A stretch of 8,818 nt of DNA from JBEKIK01 sp050013075 (GCA_050013075.1 JBEKFZ010000143.1:1-8818); one strand, 5' to 3'; shown: positions 1 through 7,617, numbered from the stretch's first letter. Program-made: numbers and translations. Notes: generated by a model not told the origin, from the letters alone.

Positions 1-695
1 AAATGATGAGCCATCGCTGGGCCTCCGTTCGAACGTCTGTTTCGCAAAACTCAACATTCGAACGACCCAGCGACTTTGCTCCAATATCAATTCCTATTCA
101 TGTTGCATTTGAAGTTGGACACCACCTGATGTTAACTAACGGAATAAAAGAAGTTTCCCTAAAGTGAAACCAAAATAAATTTCTTCAGGGAAAATCAATA
201 TAGAATGCAATCAAACGCCAAGCATCCTTAACCAGGTGCTGCTTCAGTTTGTTGCGAGCGCTGCCTCCAACAGAGAATGTTCCATATACTAATAGGTCTA
301 TTTAATCCTGCCTTGGGAATTTTGTCAACTACTTAAAGTAAGAAATCAAAAATTTACAGCCAAATTACCTGTATATAGTATATCTTTCTATTGTTCGTTG
401 GCCCAAGCGGGTTATGGCTCAGCGTTCCGAGAGGTAACATCAAAGATTTTTAAATCGGCTTTAGAAGTATGGTTGCCATCCGTCTGCGGCGGAGGCGTCC
501 TATGGAATAACAAGATTAGTTTGGCAAGTAATCGCACATACAAAAAGAAGTCGTCCGTGCAGCAATGTGCGTAGTATTTGCATGACCAGCCGATTTTTTC
601 GGTATTTTTATCGTTAATGATGTATTTCATACCGGATTAAGTGGAAAAACCGGCACTGCTAAGACGTCGTCGGCGCCCATGGTGAAAAAATAACC
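1..695. other. AT-rich stretch without a supportable gene
   Basis: I see no convincing gene here. The base composition is clearly AT-richer than the genes that follow. A 54-codon frame on the + strand (3-167) and a 72-codon frame on the - strand (412-630) exist, but neither has a ribosome binding site I can support or a recognisable protein motif. A 7-bp inverted repeat (TTTCCCT at 154-160 and AGGGAAA at 187-193) is the only modest structure I noted. The 5' edge may hold the tail of a gene that lies outside the window, but nothing proves it. Confidence 0.5.
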
Positions 696-724
696 TTAAC
701 ATGCTACTAGATTACCCTTATTAA
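696..724 (+). promoter_or_regulatory. Candidate sigma-70 promoter of the UbiB-family gene
   Basis: TTAACA at 696-701 (5 of 6 to the -35 consensus) is followed after exactly 17 bases by TATTAA at 719-724 (4 of 6 to the -10 consensus). Transcription would start near 731, giving a leader of about 43 nt that contains the GGAGAG ribosome binding site at 748-753. Position and spacing are right; the boxes are only moderately good. Confidence 0.4.
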
Positions 725-773
725 GTGGATTAAAGTAAAAAAGTAATGGAGAGAGTTTTTTTGTCGGGTCATT

Positions 774-2456
774 ATGCGTCTTACTTCCATCCCCCAAATA
801 TACCGCCACCTGAACCGCTGGTATGAAATCCTGGCGGTGCTGAGCAAATATGAGCTGGCCGCATGGATCAATCGGCTGGGGCCGGAATTCGCCAAGGATT
901 TGCTCAAGGCCCCGGGCGGAGCCTCGATTGCGCGGCATCGTTGGGAAACCCGGCTGCGATTGGCCTTGTCGGAATTGGGTCCGACGTTCATCAAGCTCGG
1001 CCAACTCCTCAGCACCCGGCCAGACCTGACCGGCGTTGCCCTAAGCGAGGAGTTGCAGCAACTCCAAGCAAACGCCCCGGCCGATCCGCCCGATGCGGTC
1101 CGAAAGACGATCGAAGCGGAATTGAAACGGCCCCTGGCGGAACTATTCGCCGAATTTGAAACCACCGCCATGGCCTCGGCGTCGATCGGCCAGGTGCATC
1201 GCGCCCGGCTGCATACGGGCGAAAAGGTGGTGGTCAAAGTTCTGCACACGGACATTGAAAAAAAGGTCGCCGTGGACATGGAGATCCTTGCCGGTTTGGC
1301 CCAACTGGCCGAAAGGGTCCCGGAGTACCAGAATTACCGACCCCGGGCGGTTGTGGCGGAATTTCAGCGGGCAATGCACCGGGAATTGGATTTCGGCCGC
1401 GAACTAAGGAATTTGCAGCAGTTCGCCCGCGATTTTCGCGATAATCCCACGGTCCACTTCCCCCTTCCCCATGCGGAATTATCGACCAGGCGCGTGCTGA
1501 CCATGGAATTGGTCGAGGGGGTGAAATTGTCGGAGATCATAAAAGCCCCGCTGCCCGGCGAAGTCATGGCAGAGATCGCCCGGCACGGGGCCGCCATCTG
1601 CCTGGAAATGATCTTCGATAACGGCTTCTATCATGCCGATCCACACCCCGGCAACATCCTGGTGATGGAGAACAACGTTATCGGGCTATTGGACTTCGGC
1701 ATGACGGGGCGGATCGATGAGCGGTTGCACGACGATCTTGGCGAGATGTTGCTGGCCCTGGGAGATCAGGACGCGGAACATCTTACCTCGCTTATAATCC
1801 GCGTGGGAAAGGCCCCCGCCAATTTGGATCGCTCCTCGCTGACGCTGGATGTGACCGACTTTTTGGCTCATTATAGCAGCCAACCGTTGGATCAGTTCGA
1901 TCTCGGCGGCGCGCTAAGAGAGATTACCGAATTGATTCGCCGTTACAACATCATGCTGCCCGCGCGAATCGCCATGCTCATTAAAGCCCTGATTACATTG
2001 GAAGGCACGTCTCAACTGGTCAGCCCGAAATTCAACCTTGTGGAAATGATGCGGCCTTACCGGAAAAAAATCCTTTGGCGACGCATGTCGCCCTTGCGCA
2101 GGATGCGTAAATTGCGGCGGTTCCTGGCCGAAATCGAACACGTCATCGAACTGCTGCCCCGCGGGATAAGCGAAATCTTCGAGCAAGTTCAATCCGGCAA
2201 ATTCGACGTCCACCTCGATCATCGCGGCCTGGAACCTTCGGTCAATCGCCTGGTGCTGGGCATGTTGGCCAGCGCGCTGTTCCTGGGATCTTCATTGCTC
2301 TTAAGCCGCGACGTACCGCCGGTAATCAATCTGTGGTTCATGCCGAAATTGTCGGCCTTGGGCCTGGCCGGCTGCATGGTGAGCCTCGGCCTTGGCTGGC
2401 GTTTGTTGCGGGCGATCAATAAGACCGGCCATCTGGATCGGCCGAAAAAAGATTAA
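774..2456 (+). CDS. ubiB: UbiB/AarF/ABC1-family atypical protein kinase
   Basis: This 560-residue protein belongs to the UbiB/ABC1/ADCK family of membrane-associated, protein-kinase-like ATPases, whose best-known members support ubiquinone (coenzyme Q) biosynthesis. The family signatures are present in order: the KxGQ motif (K74-L-G-Q77), the alanine-rich nucleotide loop leading into ASIGQVH (about 134-142), the beta-3 lysine K155 in VVVKV, the ExD motif E204-L-D206, a MELVEG hinge (244-249), the catalytic HADPHPGN (D289, N294) and the metal-binding DFG (307-309). Two hydrophobic C-terminal helices (about 491-511 and 520-546) should anchor it in the inner membrane. Length and architecture are normal. 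The ATG at 774 is the only reasonable start, because an in-frame stop lies at 744 and no other start codon intervenes; GGAGAG at 748-753 is rather far away. It stands alone, so context gives no pathway. Planctomycetes are generally thought to use menaquinone, so a strict ubiquinone role is uncertain; the symbol denotes the family. Confidence 0.93.
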   Translation: MRLTSIPQIYRHLNRWYEILAVLSKYELAAWINRLGPEFAKDLLKAPGGASIARHRWETRLRLALSELGPTFIKLGQLLSTRPDLTGVALSEELQQLQANAPADPPDAVRKTIEAELKRPLAELFAEFETTAMASASIGQVHRARLHTGEKVVVKVLHTDIEKKVAVDMEILAGLAQLAERVPEYQNYRPRAVVAEFQRAMHRELDFGRELRNLQQFARDFRDNPTVHFPLPHAELSTRRVLTMELVEGVKLSEIIKAPLPGEVMAEIARHGAAICLEMIFDNGFYHADPHPGNILVMENNVIGLLDFGMTGRIDERLHDDLGEMLLALGDQDAEHLTSLIIRVGKAPANLDRSSLTLDVTDFLAHYSSQPLDQFDLGGALREITELIRRYNIMLPARIAMLIKALITLEGTSQLVSPKFNLVEMMRPYRKKILWRRMSPLRRMRKLRRFLAEIEHVIELLPRGISEIFEQVQSGKFDVHLDHRGLEPSVNRLVLGMLASALFLGSSLLLSRDVPPVINLWFMPKLSALGLAGCMVSLGLGWRLLRAINKTGHLDRPKKD

Positions 2457-2536
2457 GATTATCTACGGCTAAAATAAGACTCCCGACCCCTTTATCCATT
2501 CAGAGGGAACCTCTTGACGGGGGGGCGGTGCGACCG

Positions 2537-2570
2537 TTATGCTGATTGGCATAATCTTTTATGGTACAAT
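2537..2570 (+). promoter_or_regulatory. Candidate extended -10 promoter with upstream dyad
   Basis: TGGTACAAT at 2562-2570 matches an extended -10 element (TGnTAnAAT). It is preceded by a perfect dyad, TTATGC (2537-2542) and GCATAA (2549-2554) around a 6-nt centre, which could be an operator. No -35 box at proper spacing is visible. A start near 2577 would serve the small gene beginning at 2613 and would exclude an upstream TTG start at 2514. Confidence 0.35.
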
Positions 2571-2612
2571 TCCATTAGGTCTGGATTCCCAAAAGGCAAA
2601 AAAGGTGAGCTA

Positions 2613-2846
2613 GTGGAAACGGGAAACTTCGATCACATTTTGAAAACGCTCAAGGAGCGAAAGCCATATCGGCCATTTACCGTGGCGTTGGTCAACGGAG
2701 ACCGCTTCGAGGTGGATCACCCAGATGCCATGGTAGTCCGAGATGGCGTGGCCGTTTACATCGGCGCTGGAGGCGTGCCTGTTCTTTTCGATCACGAAGG
2801 CGTCGGCCGGCTCATCGGCGATCTCATGGGCCAATCGGATACCTGA
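2613..2846 (+). CDS. Small conserved hypothetical protein (planctomycete type)
   Basis: I do not know the function. The 77-residue product carries the pattern I associate with a very common planctomycete small-protein family: an N-terminal FDHILKTLKERKPYRPFTV segment, then NGDRFEVDHPDAMVV and a C-terminal beta-rich part with no predicted membrane segment or signal peptide. I chose the GTG start at 2613 because AAAGGTGA (2601-2608) lies 4 nt upstream, because the conserved part begins right after it, and because the likely promoter at 2562-2570 is downstream of the alternative in-frame TTG at 2514. Starting at 2514 would add 33 residues of cysteine- and tryptophan-containing sequence that looks non-coding. 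It follows the UbiB-family gene by 156 nt and probably has its own promoter. Confidence 0.7.
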   Translation: METGNFDHILKTLKERKPYRPFTVALVNGDRFEVDHPDAMVVRDGVAVYIGAGGVPVLFDHEGVGRLIGDLMGQSDT

Positions 2847-2923
2847 AGTGACAAAAGGGGAGTGACAAAGGGGTGAAAAAAGTGCCATCACCGATTATCG
2901 GTTGTCTGATTTGCCAAAATCAG
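2847..2923. repeat. Short tandem duplication followed by two small palindromes
   Basis: Right after the stop codon of the small gene, AGTGACAAAAGGGG (2847-2860) is followed by the near-copy AGTGACAAAGGGG (2861-2873). Next come a 6-bp dyad with a one-base centre (ACCGAT/ATCGGT, 2890-2902) and a perfect 7-bp hairpin (CTGATTT, loop GCCA, AAATCAG, 2906-2923). None is followed by a T-run, so these are not clear intrinsic terminators. They lie between convergent genes. The remainder to 3039 shows nothing else that I can name. Confidence 0.5.
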
Positions 2924-3039
2924 TGATGTCCCCCGGCTCCAAATCCACCTTCCGTTCCCGCGGGAGATTAAGGAAAGATCAATCAGTGAACTTATCCCGG
3001 TTTGTATGCCATCATGGCGATTCAAGTTCTCTTATTTTA

Positions 3040-3858
3040 CTACTTCTTCTTCGGCTCTTGGCGGTAAGGTTTTCCTTGCTTGTAGAGTTCCAGGCGGGCG
3101 TTTAGCTCTTGTTTGTCTTTGTCCGTTGCCTTCTTGTCGGTCTCCATCAATTTAATAGCCTTCGTCTCCCATTCCGAAGCCCGATCAAAGTCATCGCTCT
3201 CGGCATAGGCTGCCGCAAGCGTGTCGATGTAAGTCCACGACTTCCCACCGTCTAATTGATAAGCCTTATTTGCATTTTCGAACGCCTTTTTTCCATAACG
3301 GTGATTTGCATCCGGACAAGTTGAGTACAACCAACCAAGGTTTTCGTATGCGTTGGCGTAATTGGGATTGACCGCCAGGGCCTGGTTGTAGTCGGCGATA
3401 GCCTTGTCGTACTCGCCTTTTTTCTCCCAGGTGTTGCCGCGATTGTTGTAGGCAATGGCGTCCTTGGGATTGATCACCAGGGCTTGGTTGTAGTCGGCAA
3501 TTGCCTTGTCGTACTCGCCTTTTTTCTCCCAGGTGTTGCCGCGATTGTTGTAGGCAATGGCGTAATTGGGATTGACTGCCAGGGCCTGGTTGTAGTCGGC
3601 AATTGCCTTGTCATACTCGCCCTTGTGGTACCAGGAGAGGCCGCGATCATTGTAAGCGGCTGAAATGTTGTAGGAGTCGTTGGGATCGGCGACCCGCAGG
3701 GCTTGGTTGAAGTTGGCGATGGCCATGTCGTAGTCGCCCTTGTCGTTCCAGGCGTTGCCGCGGTCTATGTAATCGCCCGCATCCTATGCATCGAGAATGG
3801 CTGGGACGGTGAGGCAACCCAGAAAAATCGCTACTAGACTTAGGAAAAGACGTTGCAT
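3040..3858 (-). pseudogene. Exported TPR-repeat protein interrupted by an amber codon
   Basis: The reading frame starts at ATG 3856-3858 behind a strong AAAGGAG ribosome binding site and first encodes a clear 24-residue signal peptide (MQRLFLSLVAIFLGCLTVPA followed by ILDA). Codon 25 is TAG (3784-3786), and the same frame continues for 247 residues as a tetratricopeptide-repeat protein to a TAG at 3040. The body has about five TPR-like 34-residue units of the type AYNNRGNTWEKKGEYDKA, then a YSTCPDA/KAYQLDGGKSW segment and a lysine-rich KQGKPYR tail, the usual ending of such planctomycete proteins. TPRs are protein-protein interaction scaffolds; the partner is unknown. The amber codon probably replaced CAG (Gln), one transition away and apt next to the signal-peptide cleavage site. 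If it is real, the product is lost, or restarts at ATG 3726 without a signal peptide (228 residues, only a weak AAGGG upstream). A sequencing error or readthrough would restore a 272-residue exported protein. Confidence 0.85.
3362..3667 (-). repeat. Tandem 102-bp repeats encoding 34-residue TPR units
   Basis: The TPR gene contains consecutive 102-bp units beginning at 3362, 3464 and 3566 (aligned on the TTGGGATTGA word). The first two differ at only about 7 of 102 positions, including silent sites; the third matches over its first half and then diverges. Such DNA-level identity shows recent unit duplication or gene conversion rather than ancient repeats held together only by protein selection. 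Confidence 0.85.
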
Positions 3859-3899
3859 GGTTCGGCTCCTTTCAACTGGCTGTGGTGATGGACATCAAC

Positions 3900-3924
3900 G
3901 GCAGCTAAATATGCAAGAGCTGCC
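3900..3924 (-). promoter_or_regulatory. Hairpin in the leader of the TPR gene
   Basis: GGCAGCT (3900-3906) and AGCTGCC (3918-3924) are perfectly complementary around an 11-nt loop. The structure would lie in the 5' untranslated leader, about 40 nt before the ATG at 3858 and downstream of the promoter at 3955-3981. It may stabilise the leader or bind a regulator; no function can be assigned. Confidence 0.4.
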
Positions 3925-3954
3925 TCTCTGATGGAACGCGGAATTATTGATGAG

Positions 3955-3981
3955 ATTATCAAAAATCCATGCGAATGTCAA
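3955..3981 (-). promoter_or_regulatory. Candidate sigma-70 promoter of the TPR gene
   Basis: On the minus strand, a perfect TTGACA (3976-3981) is followed after 15 bases by GATAAT (3955-3960), 5 of 6 to consensus; TAATCT at the ideal 17-base spacing is an alternative -10. Transcription would begin near 3947, leaving a leader of about 90 nt with a hairpin and the AAAGGAG site. Confidence 0.45.
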
Positions 3982-4092
3982 TAAACTGCTTTTGTATAAC
4001 TGAACTTTCGTGCGGGTGCCCTTAGTTGACGATTGGGGATAGAGGGCGTGTGCCACTGTTTGGCAGAAACCTTGCCGTGGCGGGCTGGGTGT

Positions 4093-4119
4093 AATTCCGG
4101 TGTAATCCCAATTCCGGTG
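4093..4119. repeat. Direct repeat AATTCCGGTG
   Basis: AATTCCGGTG occurs at 4093-4102 and again at 4110-4119, in the gap between the toxin stop and the TPR promoter. It may be a degenerate dispersed repeat or a protein site; nothing else in the gap 3982-4135 is recognisable. Confidence 0.4.
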
Positions 4120-4135
4120 ACACAATACTCAATTC

Positions 4136-4498
4136 TCACAGCGGCAGTTTTCGTATCCGAAACCGGGTTTCCTCCACCGTCACGATAATGCTGTGTTCCA
4201 AATCGGGGCCAATCTTTTCCAATACCGCGGAAAGCCGTTCAATAATATGGTCGGCACGGGTGTTTTGGAGACGGAATATCACCACGCCGGTCATGGGGCA
4301 TTCCGCCAGCGCGGCAATTTCGCCAAAATCCAAGTCGCAGGTGAGGATGACCCTGTTCTCGGCAATCGCCTTGGCGAAAATCCGACCGTTGGGCAAACTA
4401 CCGAGTCCCTCCTCGCCGAGATGGCTGCTTTCGTATCCTTGGCGCCGCAACCACTCGGTGACTTTTCTGGAGATTCCCATGTCGCACAAAAAACGCAT
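4136..4498 (-). CDS. DUF5615 PIN-like toxin
   Basis: This 120-residue protein matches the DUF5615 (Mut7-C-like PIN) family, the putative ribonuclease half of toxin-antitoxin pairs. It begins with the beta strand RFLCDMGIS carrying acidic D6, continues with a helix WLRRQGYES and the HLGEEGL motif (E29/E30), and has the second acidic cluster LTCDLDFGEI (D55, D57), the usual metal-binding TxDxDF signature. The C-terminal half (VVIFRLQNT and IIERLSAVLE) is the normal continuation, so it is full length. PIN-type enzymes cut RNA in the cytoplasm with Mg or Mn; RNase activity for this family is inferred from the fold. It is the second gene of an operon, 9 nt after the antitoxin stop. Its ribosome binding site TAGGAG contains that stop codon (4508-4510), which implies translational coupling. 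The ATG at 4498 is about 6 nt from this site. Confidence 0.88.
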   Translation of the reverse strand: MRFLCDMGISRKVTEWLRRQGYESSHLGEEGLGSLPNGRIFAKAIAENRVILTCDLDFGEIAALAECPMTGVVIFRLQNTRADHIIERLSAVLEKIGPDLEHSIIVTVEETRFRIRKLPL

Positions 4499-4507
4499 GG
4501 GACGCTC

Positions 4508-4729
4508 CTAAACGGTGATGATTTGTTCTTGCGTCAACCAAGCGGCGTACTGAAGGGCCTGATCGATGTCGGCCGGCTCCAGTTCGGGATACCCCTCCAA
4601 GATTTCTTGAACCGTGGCGTGGTTGGCGACTTGGCCGACGATCACGGAGACAGGAATGCGCATTCCACGAATGCACGCCCGGCCGCCCATGATCTGAGGA
4701 TCGAACGTAATGCGATCAAACGATGCCAT
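4508..4729 (-). CDS. DUF433 antitoxin-type HTH protein
   Basis: This 73-residue protein (MASFDRITFDP start) is a standard DUF433 protein: RITFDPQIMGG, ACIRGMRIPVSVIVG, then a helical segment EILEGYPELEPADIDQALQYAAWL that resembles a small helix-turn-helix. DUF433 proteins commonly precede DUF5615 proteins and are regarded as their antitoxins, likely binding both the toxin and the operator to repress the operon; that role is inferred from family and context. The start is ambiguous. ATG 4729 has AAAGGTGA five bases upstream, whereas GTG 4738 would add three residues and lies only 4 nt from the strong AGGAGG (4743-4748); I prefer the ATG. A perfect TTGACA lies at 4773-4778 on this strand but no good -10 follows. 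A short stem (GCCTT/AAGGC) lies just upstream of the AGGAGG. Confidence 0.87.
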   Translation of the reverse strand: MASFDRITFDPQIMGGRACIRGMRIPVSVIVGQVANHATVQEILEGYPELEPADIDQALQYAAWLTQEQIITV

Positions 4730-4887
4730 CGTAATCACCTTTCCTCCTAATCTTGCCTTTTTTCAAGGCGTCTGTCAATCCCCCCATTTCCCCCAACAGG
4801 TTTCGCTTGAATATAGAATTATGGGTCGGGAGTCTTTGTTTTTGACGCGGCCGGCGGCGCCGGGGAATTACCGATGGTATTGATAGT

Positions 4888-7617
4888 TTATTCCTCGGTT
4901 TCGTGCGGAATCGCCGGCAGGGTCACAAGGCAGACGGGACAGGGGGAATTGCGAACTACGGCTTTGCAATCCAAAACCGGCGGCACATCGGAGATCGATT
5001 CCTCGATTTCGCCCAGGATCAGCAAGTCGCAATCCAATTGCTTTACCAGCACGGCGATTTGCTGATTGGGATCGCCCTCGGGCAACGGGCAGATTTCCAC
5101 TTCTCTTTTCAGTTGTTCGGCCCGTTGCATGTCTTGTTGTAATAAATCGTTATTCGCAAGGTCGGGCGTAAGCGGCACGGATACGACGGACAAAGCCACC
5201 AGCGGATCGAGCATCGTAAGCGCGGCCGCAAACAGATCGCTGCTGGTCGAGGTGCCGTAATGCAACAGAAGGATGTGGCTGACTCCGACGCCGGCGGCGC
5301 GCAACTCGGCCACCGATCGGGCCTTGCGTTCGCCTATTTTGGGAATCCGGTTTCCGCCGGCCAGATCGAAGTATAAATCGCGGTTGCGGCTGAGGATGCG
5401 CACGGTAAGCGGAGTCGGATTTCCGCCGTGCATGTCGATCCAGTAAAAGGCGATCTGTTCGATCTGCTCGTCGGCCATGTAGGCGTTCGACGCGCCGAGG
5501 ACCAATTCCTGGGCATTGATGTCCATGGCGGTGTGCACGACGGCGTACAAGGGGTTGTTGGTGCGGATAATCAAGGGATGCACCTGTTTGCCCGCTTTTT
5601 CCGCGCGGTCCACCACGGCGGTCATTAATTTACGGTTATATTGGTCCAAGTCGGGACCTTGCGTTGAGACATCGCCGCGCAAAGCGACCTGGGCGGTCAT
5701 CACGGCCACATCGGTCGTTTCGGGATCGGTTTCGGCCAGTGTTTTTTCAAGCATGAAAAGATTCTGGGTGGAGCGGATGGCCACGAGTTTTCGGTAGGGC
5801 ATTTTCAGGCCCAAAACCGCTGGAGCGATCTCGTCGGAGGTTTGCTGGTTGAATTGTTCCAGATGCAGGTGCGCGGCTTTACCCCGCCGCCGTTCGTGCA
5901 GATATTCGGAGGTCATGAAAAGTGAAAGAAATATGACTGTAAAGGCCGACCCGCCGATAGTGGCCACTTCCTTGGTCAATAAATTGAGCACTGCCGTGGC
6001 CAGGAGGATTAAGAATATAATACTCAATCCAATGGGCAATTCCACGCCGCCGATGCGGATATTCAGGGGCACTTTGAACTCCCGGGGGTTGCGATCCTTA
6101 AAACGGAGCACAACCATGGCCAGGGCCTTAAAAACAAAACTCCACACCACGCCGAAGGCATAGGCTTCGCCCAAGGTATACATATTGCCCCGGCTAAGGA
6201 TTATGGTGGCCAGTTGCATTCCGACTATCAGCAGCAGCACCCGATACGTGGTTCCGTAGCGGCGATGAGGTTTGAGGAACCAATCGGGCATAACTCCGTC
6301 TTCGGCCACGCGGTTCAACACGCCGTTGGACCCGATGATTGCGGTATTGACCGCCCCGGCAAGGATGAGAAACCCGACTACCACCACGAAGCCGTTCAAC
6401 AACAACCGGGCCAACGGCGGACCGATCACGTACATTGCCAGCCCGCCGATCAGGTTGCCCGAGTAATCTTTCATGCGAATTTCGTTGGGAATCAGCAACA
6501 CGGCCAGGAACGATATGCTTGCCGTCAGGGCCAGGCTGTAAATAAAAACGATAAACGCCGCCTTTTTAAAATTTTTCAGCTTGGGCGATTCCACCTCGCG
6601 ATAAACCTGGGCCAGAGTTTCCTCGCCGCTCATGGCCAAAATCGAATGGCCGAAGGCTATCAACAGGCCGATAACGCCGATTATGCTCAACCAATTACCC
6701 GGCTGGCGGAGTTTATCCCTTAATTTGGGAAACCAGTGCGATATCAAACCCAACGGATCCTCTTGTTCTCCGGTGGCCTCGTTGATTTGTGGTTTGGGGA
6801 CGAGATTTCCCTGCTTGTCTTTAATCATTGCCGGCGCGAGTTGCCCGGTTTGAGGATCGCGATTCCACATTTCTTTTTCCATGCCCGTCACCCGGTCCGG
6901 GCGTTTTACTACTTCATACTGAACTTTGGGCGTAAGGTCCGGGGTCATGGGCACATTGTTCACAGGGCCTCGAATCAGCAGCGTGGCGCCGCACCAGACC
7001 AGCATCACGGCGGCCATGACCGTGGTGGCAAACATGATTTTCAGGGCCTTGCCGCTCGATTCATGGATCCCCAACAAGTTCTGGCGGAAAAAATAGAATG
7101 TAATCAAGCAGGCGATAATTACCGATCCCCAGCGACGGATGGCGTCGGCCGTATCCGGGCTGAACTGTAAATCAGGATTGATAATCCTCACCGTGTCCAG
7201 TAACAAGCCCACTATGTATTGGCCCGCCGAAACCGCGCTTGTCGGCCCGGTAAGAACGTAGTCGAACATCAAGGCCGACACGGAAAGTTTCGCCAGGAAT
7301 CCGCCCATGGCTTCCTTTACCACGCGATAAACGCCTCCGCGCACGAAAAGCGAACAGCTTTCGATGTAGATCGATCGCACGGCATAGCTGAAAAGCATCA
7401 CCGCAAGTATGAACCACGGAGCGGCCGGGCCGATGGCCCCTTCCACGATGCCCCCGATGTAATACGCCGTGCTGGCCAAGTCGCAAAGCACCACGGCCGC
7501 GGTTCGCCAGAAGGAGATGAACGTCAGCATCACGCTGCTGACAATGATGACCTGCACCGGGCGGCTTATGCCGCCCAAGACGCCGGAAGAGGAACGATCC
7601 GAGGAAGAATCGGACAT
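4888..7617 (-). CDS. KimA-like APC-superfamily potassium importer with two USP-like domains
   Basis: This 909-residue membrane protein has about 12 transmembrane helices (residues about 23-567) of the APC (LeuT-like) fold and a cytosolic tail of about 335 residues. APC hallmarks are GGVYRVVKE (94-102), SGEETLAQVYREVESPK (330-346) and the NGVLNRVAEDGVMPDW segment. Aligned from memory with Bacillus KimA, the potassium-site residues are kept: D46 and Y53 in TM1, D119, Y120, T123 and S127 in the FDYVLTGPTS segment, and E333 in the TM6 region, with S330 where KimA has Thr. The tail holds two universal-stress-protein-like domains: about 610-725 (KLVAIRS ... ELVLGAS) and about 779-902 (ILLLHYG ... 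LLILGE ... NSPCPVCLV), both with degenerate ATP motifs. About 90 extra residues (217-307) lie between TM5 and TM6, expected outside the membrane. The ATG at 7617 follows AGAAGG by 5-6 nt and is preferred over TTG 7638, which lies inside that site. A c-di-AMP riboswitch precedes the gene. An amino-acid substrate is the alternative. Confidence 0.85.
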   Translation of the reverse strand: MSDSSSDRSSSGVLGGISRPVQVIIVSSVMLTFISFWRTAAVVLCDLASTAYYIGGIVEGAIGPAAPWFILAVMLFSYAVRSIYIESCSLFVRGGVYRVVKEAMGGFLAKLSVSALMFDYVLTGPTSAVSAGQYIVGLLLDTVRIINPDLQFSPDTADAIRRWGSVIIACLITFYFFRQNLLGIHESSGKALKIMFATTVMAAVMLVWCGATLLIRGPVNNVPMTPDLTPKVQYEVVKRPDRVTGMEKEMWNRDPQTGQLAPAMIKDKQGNLVPKPQINEATGEQEDPLGLISHWFPKLRDKLRQPGNWLSIIGVIGLLIAFGHSILAMSGEETLAQVYREVESPKLKNFKKAAFIVFIYSLALTASISFLAVLLIPNEIRMKDYSGNLIGGLAMYVIGPPLARLLLNGFVVVVGFLILAGAVNTAIIGSNGVLNRVAEDGVMPDWFLKPHRRYGTTYRVLLLIVGMQLATIILSRGNMYTLGEAYAFGVVWSFVFKALAMVVLRFKDRNPREFKVPLNIRIGGVELPIGLSIIFLILLATAVLNLLTKEVATIGGSAFTVIFLSLFMTSEYLHERRRGKAAHLHLEQFNQQTSDEIAPAVLGLKMPYRKLVAIRSTQNLFMLEKTLAETDPETTDVAVMTAQVALRGDVSTQGPDLDQYNRKLMTAVVDRAEKAGKQVHPLIIRTNNPLYAVVHTAMDINAQELVLGASNAYMADEQIEQIAFYWIDMHGGNPTPLTVRILSRNRDLYFDLAGGNRIPKIGERKARSVAELRAAGVGVSHILLLHYGTSTSSDLFAAALTMLDPLVALSVVSVPLTPDLANNDLLQQDMQRAEQLKREVEICPLPEGDPNQQIAVLVKQLDCDLLILGEIEESISDVPPVLDCKAVVRNSPCPVCLVTLPAIPHETEE

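Noticed and set aside
10..80. GTTCGAAC-type words resembling a tRNA T-loop
   Set aside because: The flanking bases do not form a T-arm stem and no acceptor or anticodon arms can be drawn.
3..167. 54-codon frame at the left edge of the window (+)
   Set aside because: Two ATGs at the very edge, but no visible ribosome binding site and no known motif; too little to call a gene.
412..630. 72-codon frame on the minus strand
   Set aside because: No ribosome binding site upstream, low-complexity AT-rich codons and no recognisable motif; it lies in a region that looks non-coding.
2546..2562. Sigma-54-like TTGGCA motif
   Set aside because: The GC dinucleotide of the -12 element is absent at the required distance.
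2514..2612. Upstream TTG start for the small planctomycete-type gene
   Set aside because: The added 33 residues look non-coding, and a likely promoter (TGGTACAAT) and a good ribosome binding site lie downstream of this TTG.
2902..3105. 67-codon frame on the + strand
   Set aside because: It overlaps the 3' end of the TPR gene in antisense and lacks a credible start or protein motif.
3895..4125. 76-codon minus-strand frame between toxin and TPR gene
   Set aside because: It covers the TPR promoter and a short direct repeat, has no family resemblance and has no ribosome binding site.
4193..4750. 185-codon + strand frame opposite the toxin-antitoxin genes
   Set aside because: It is the antisense shadow of two well-supported genes.
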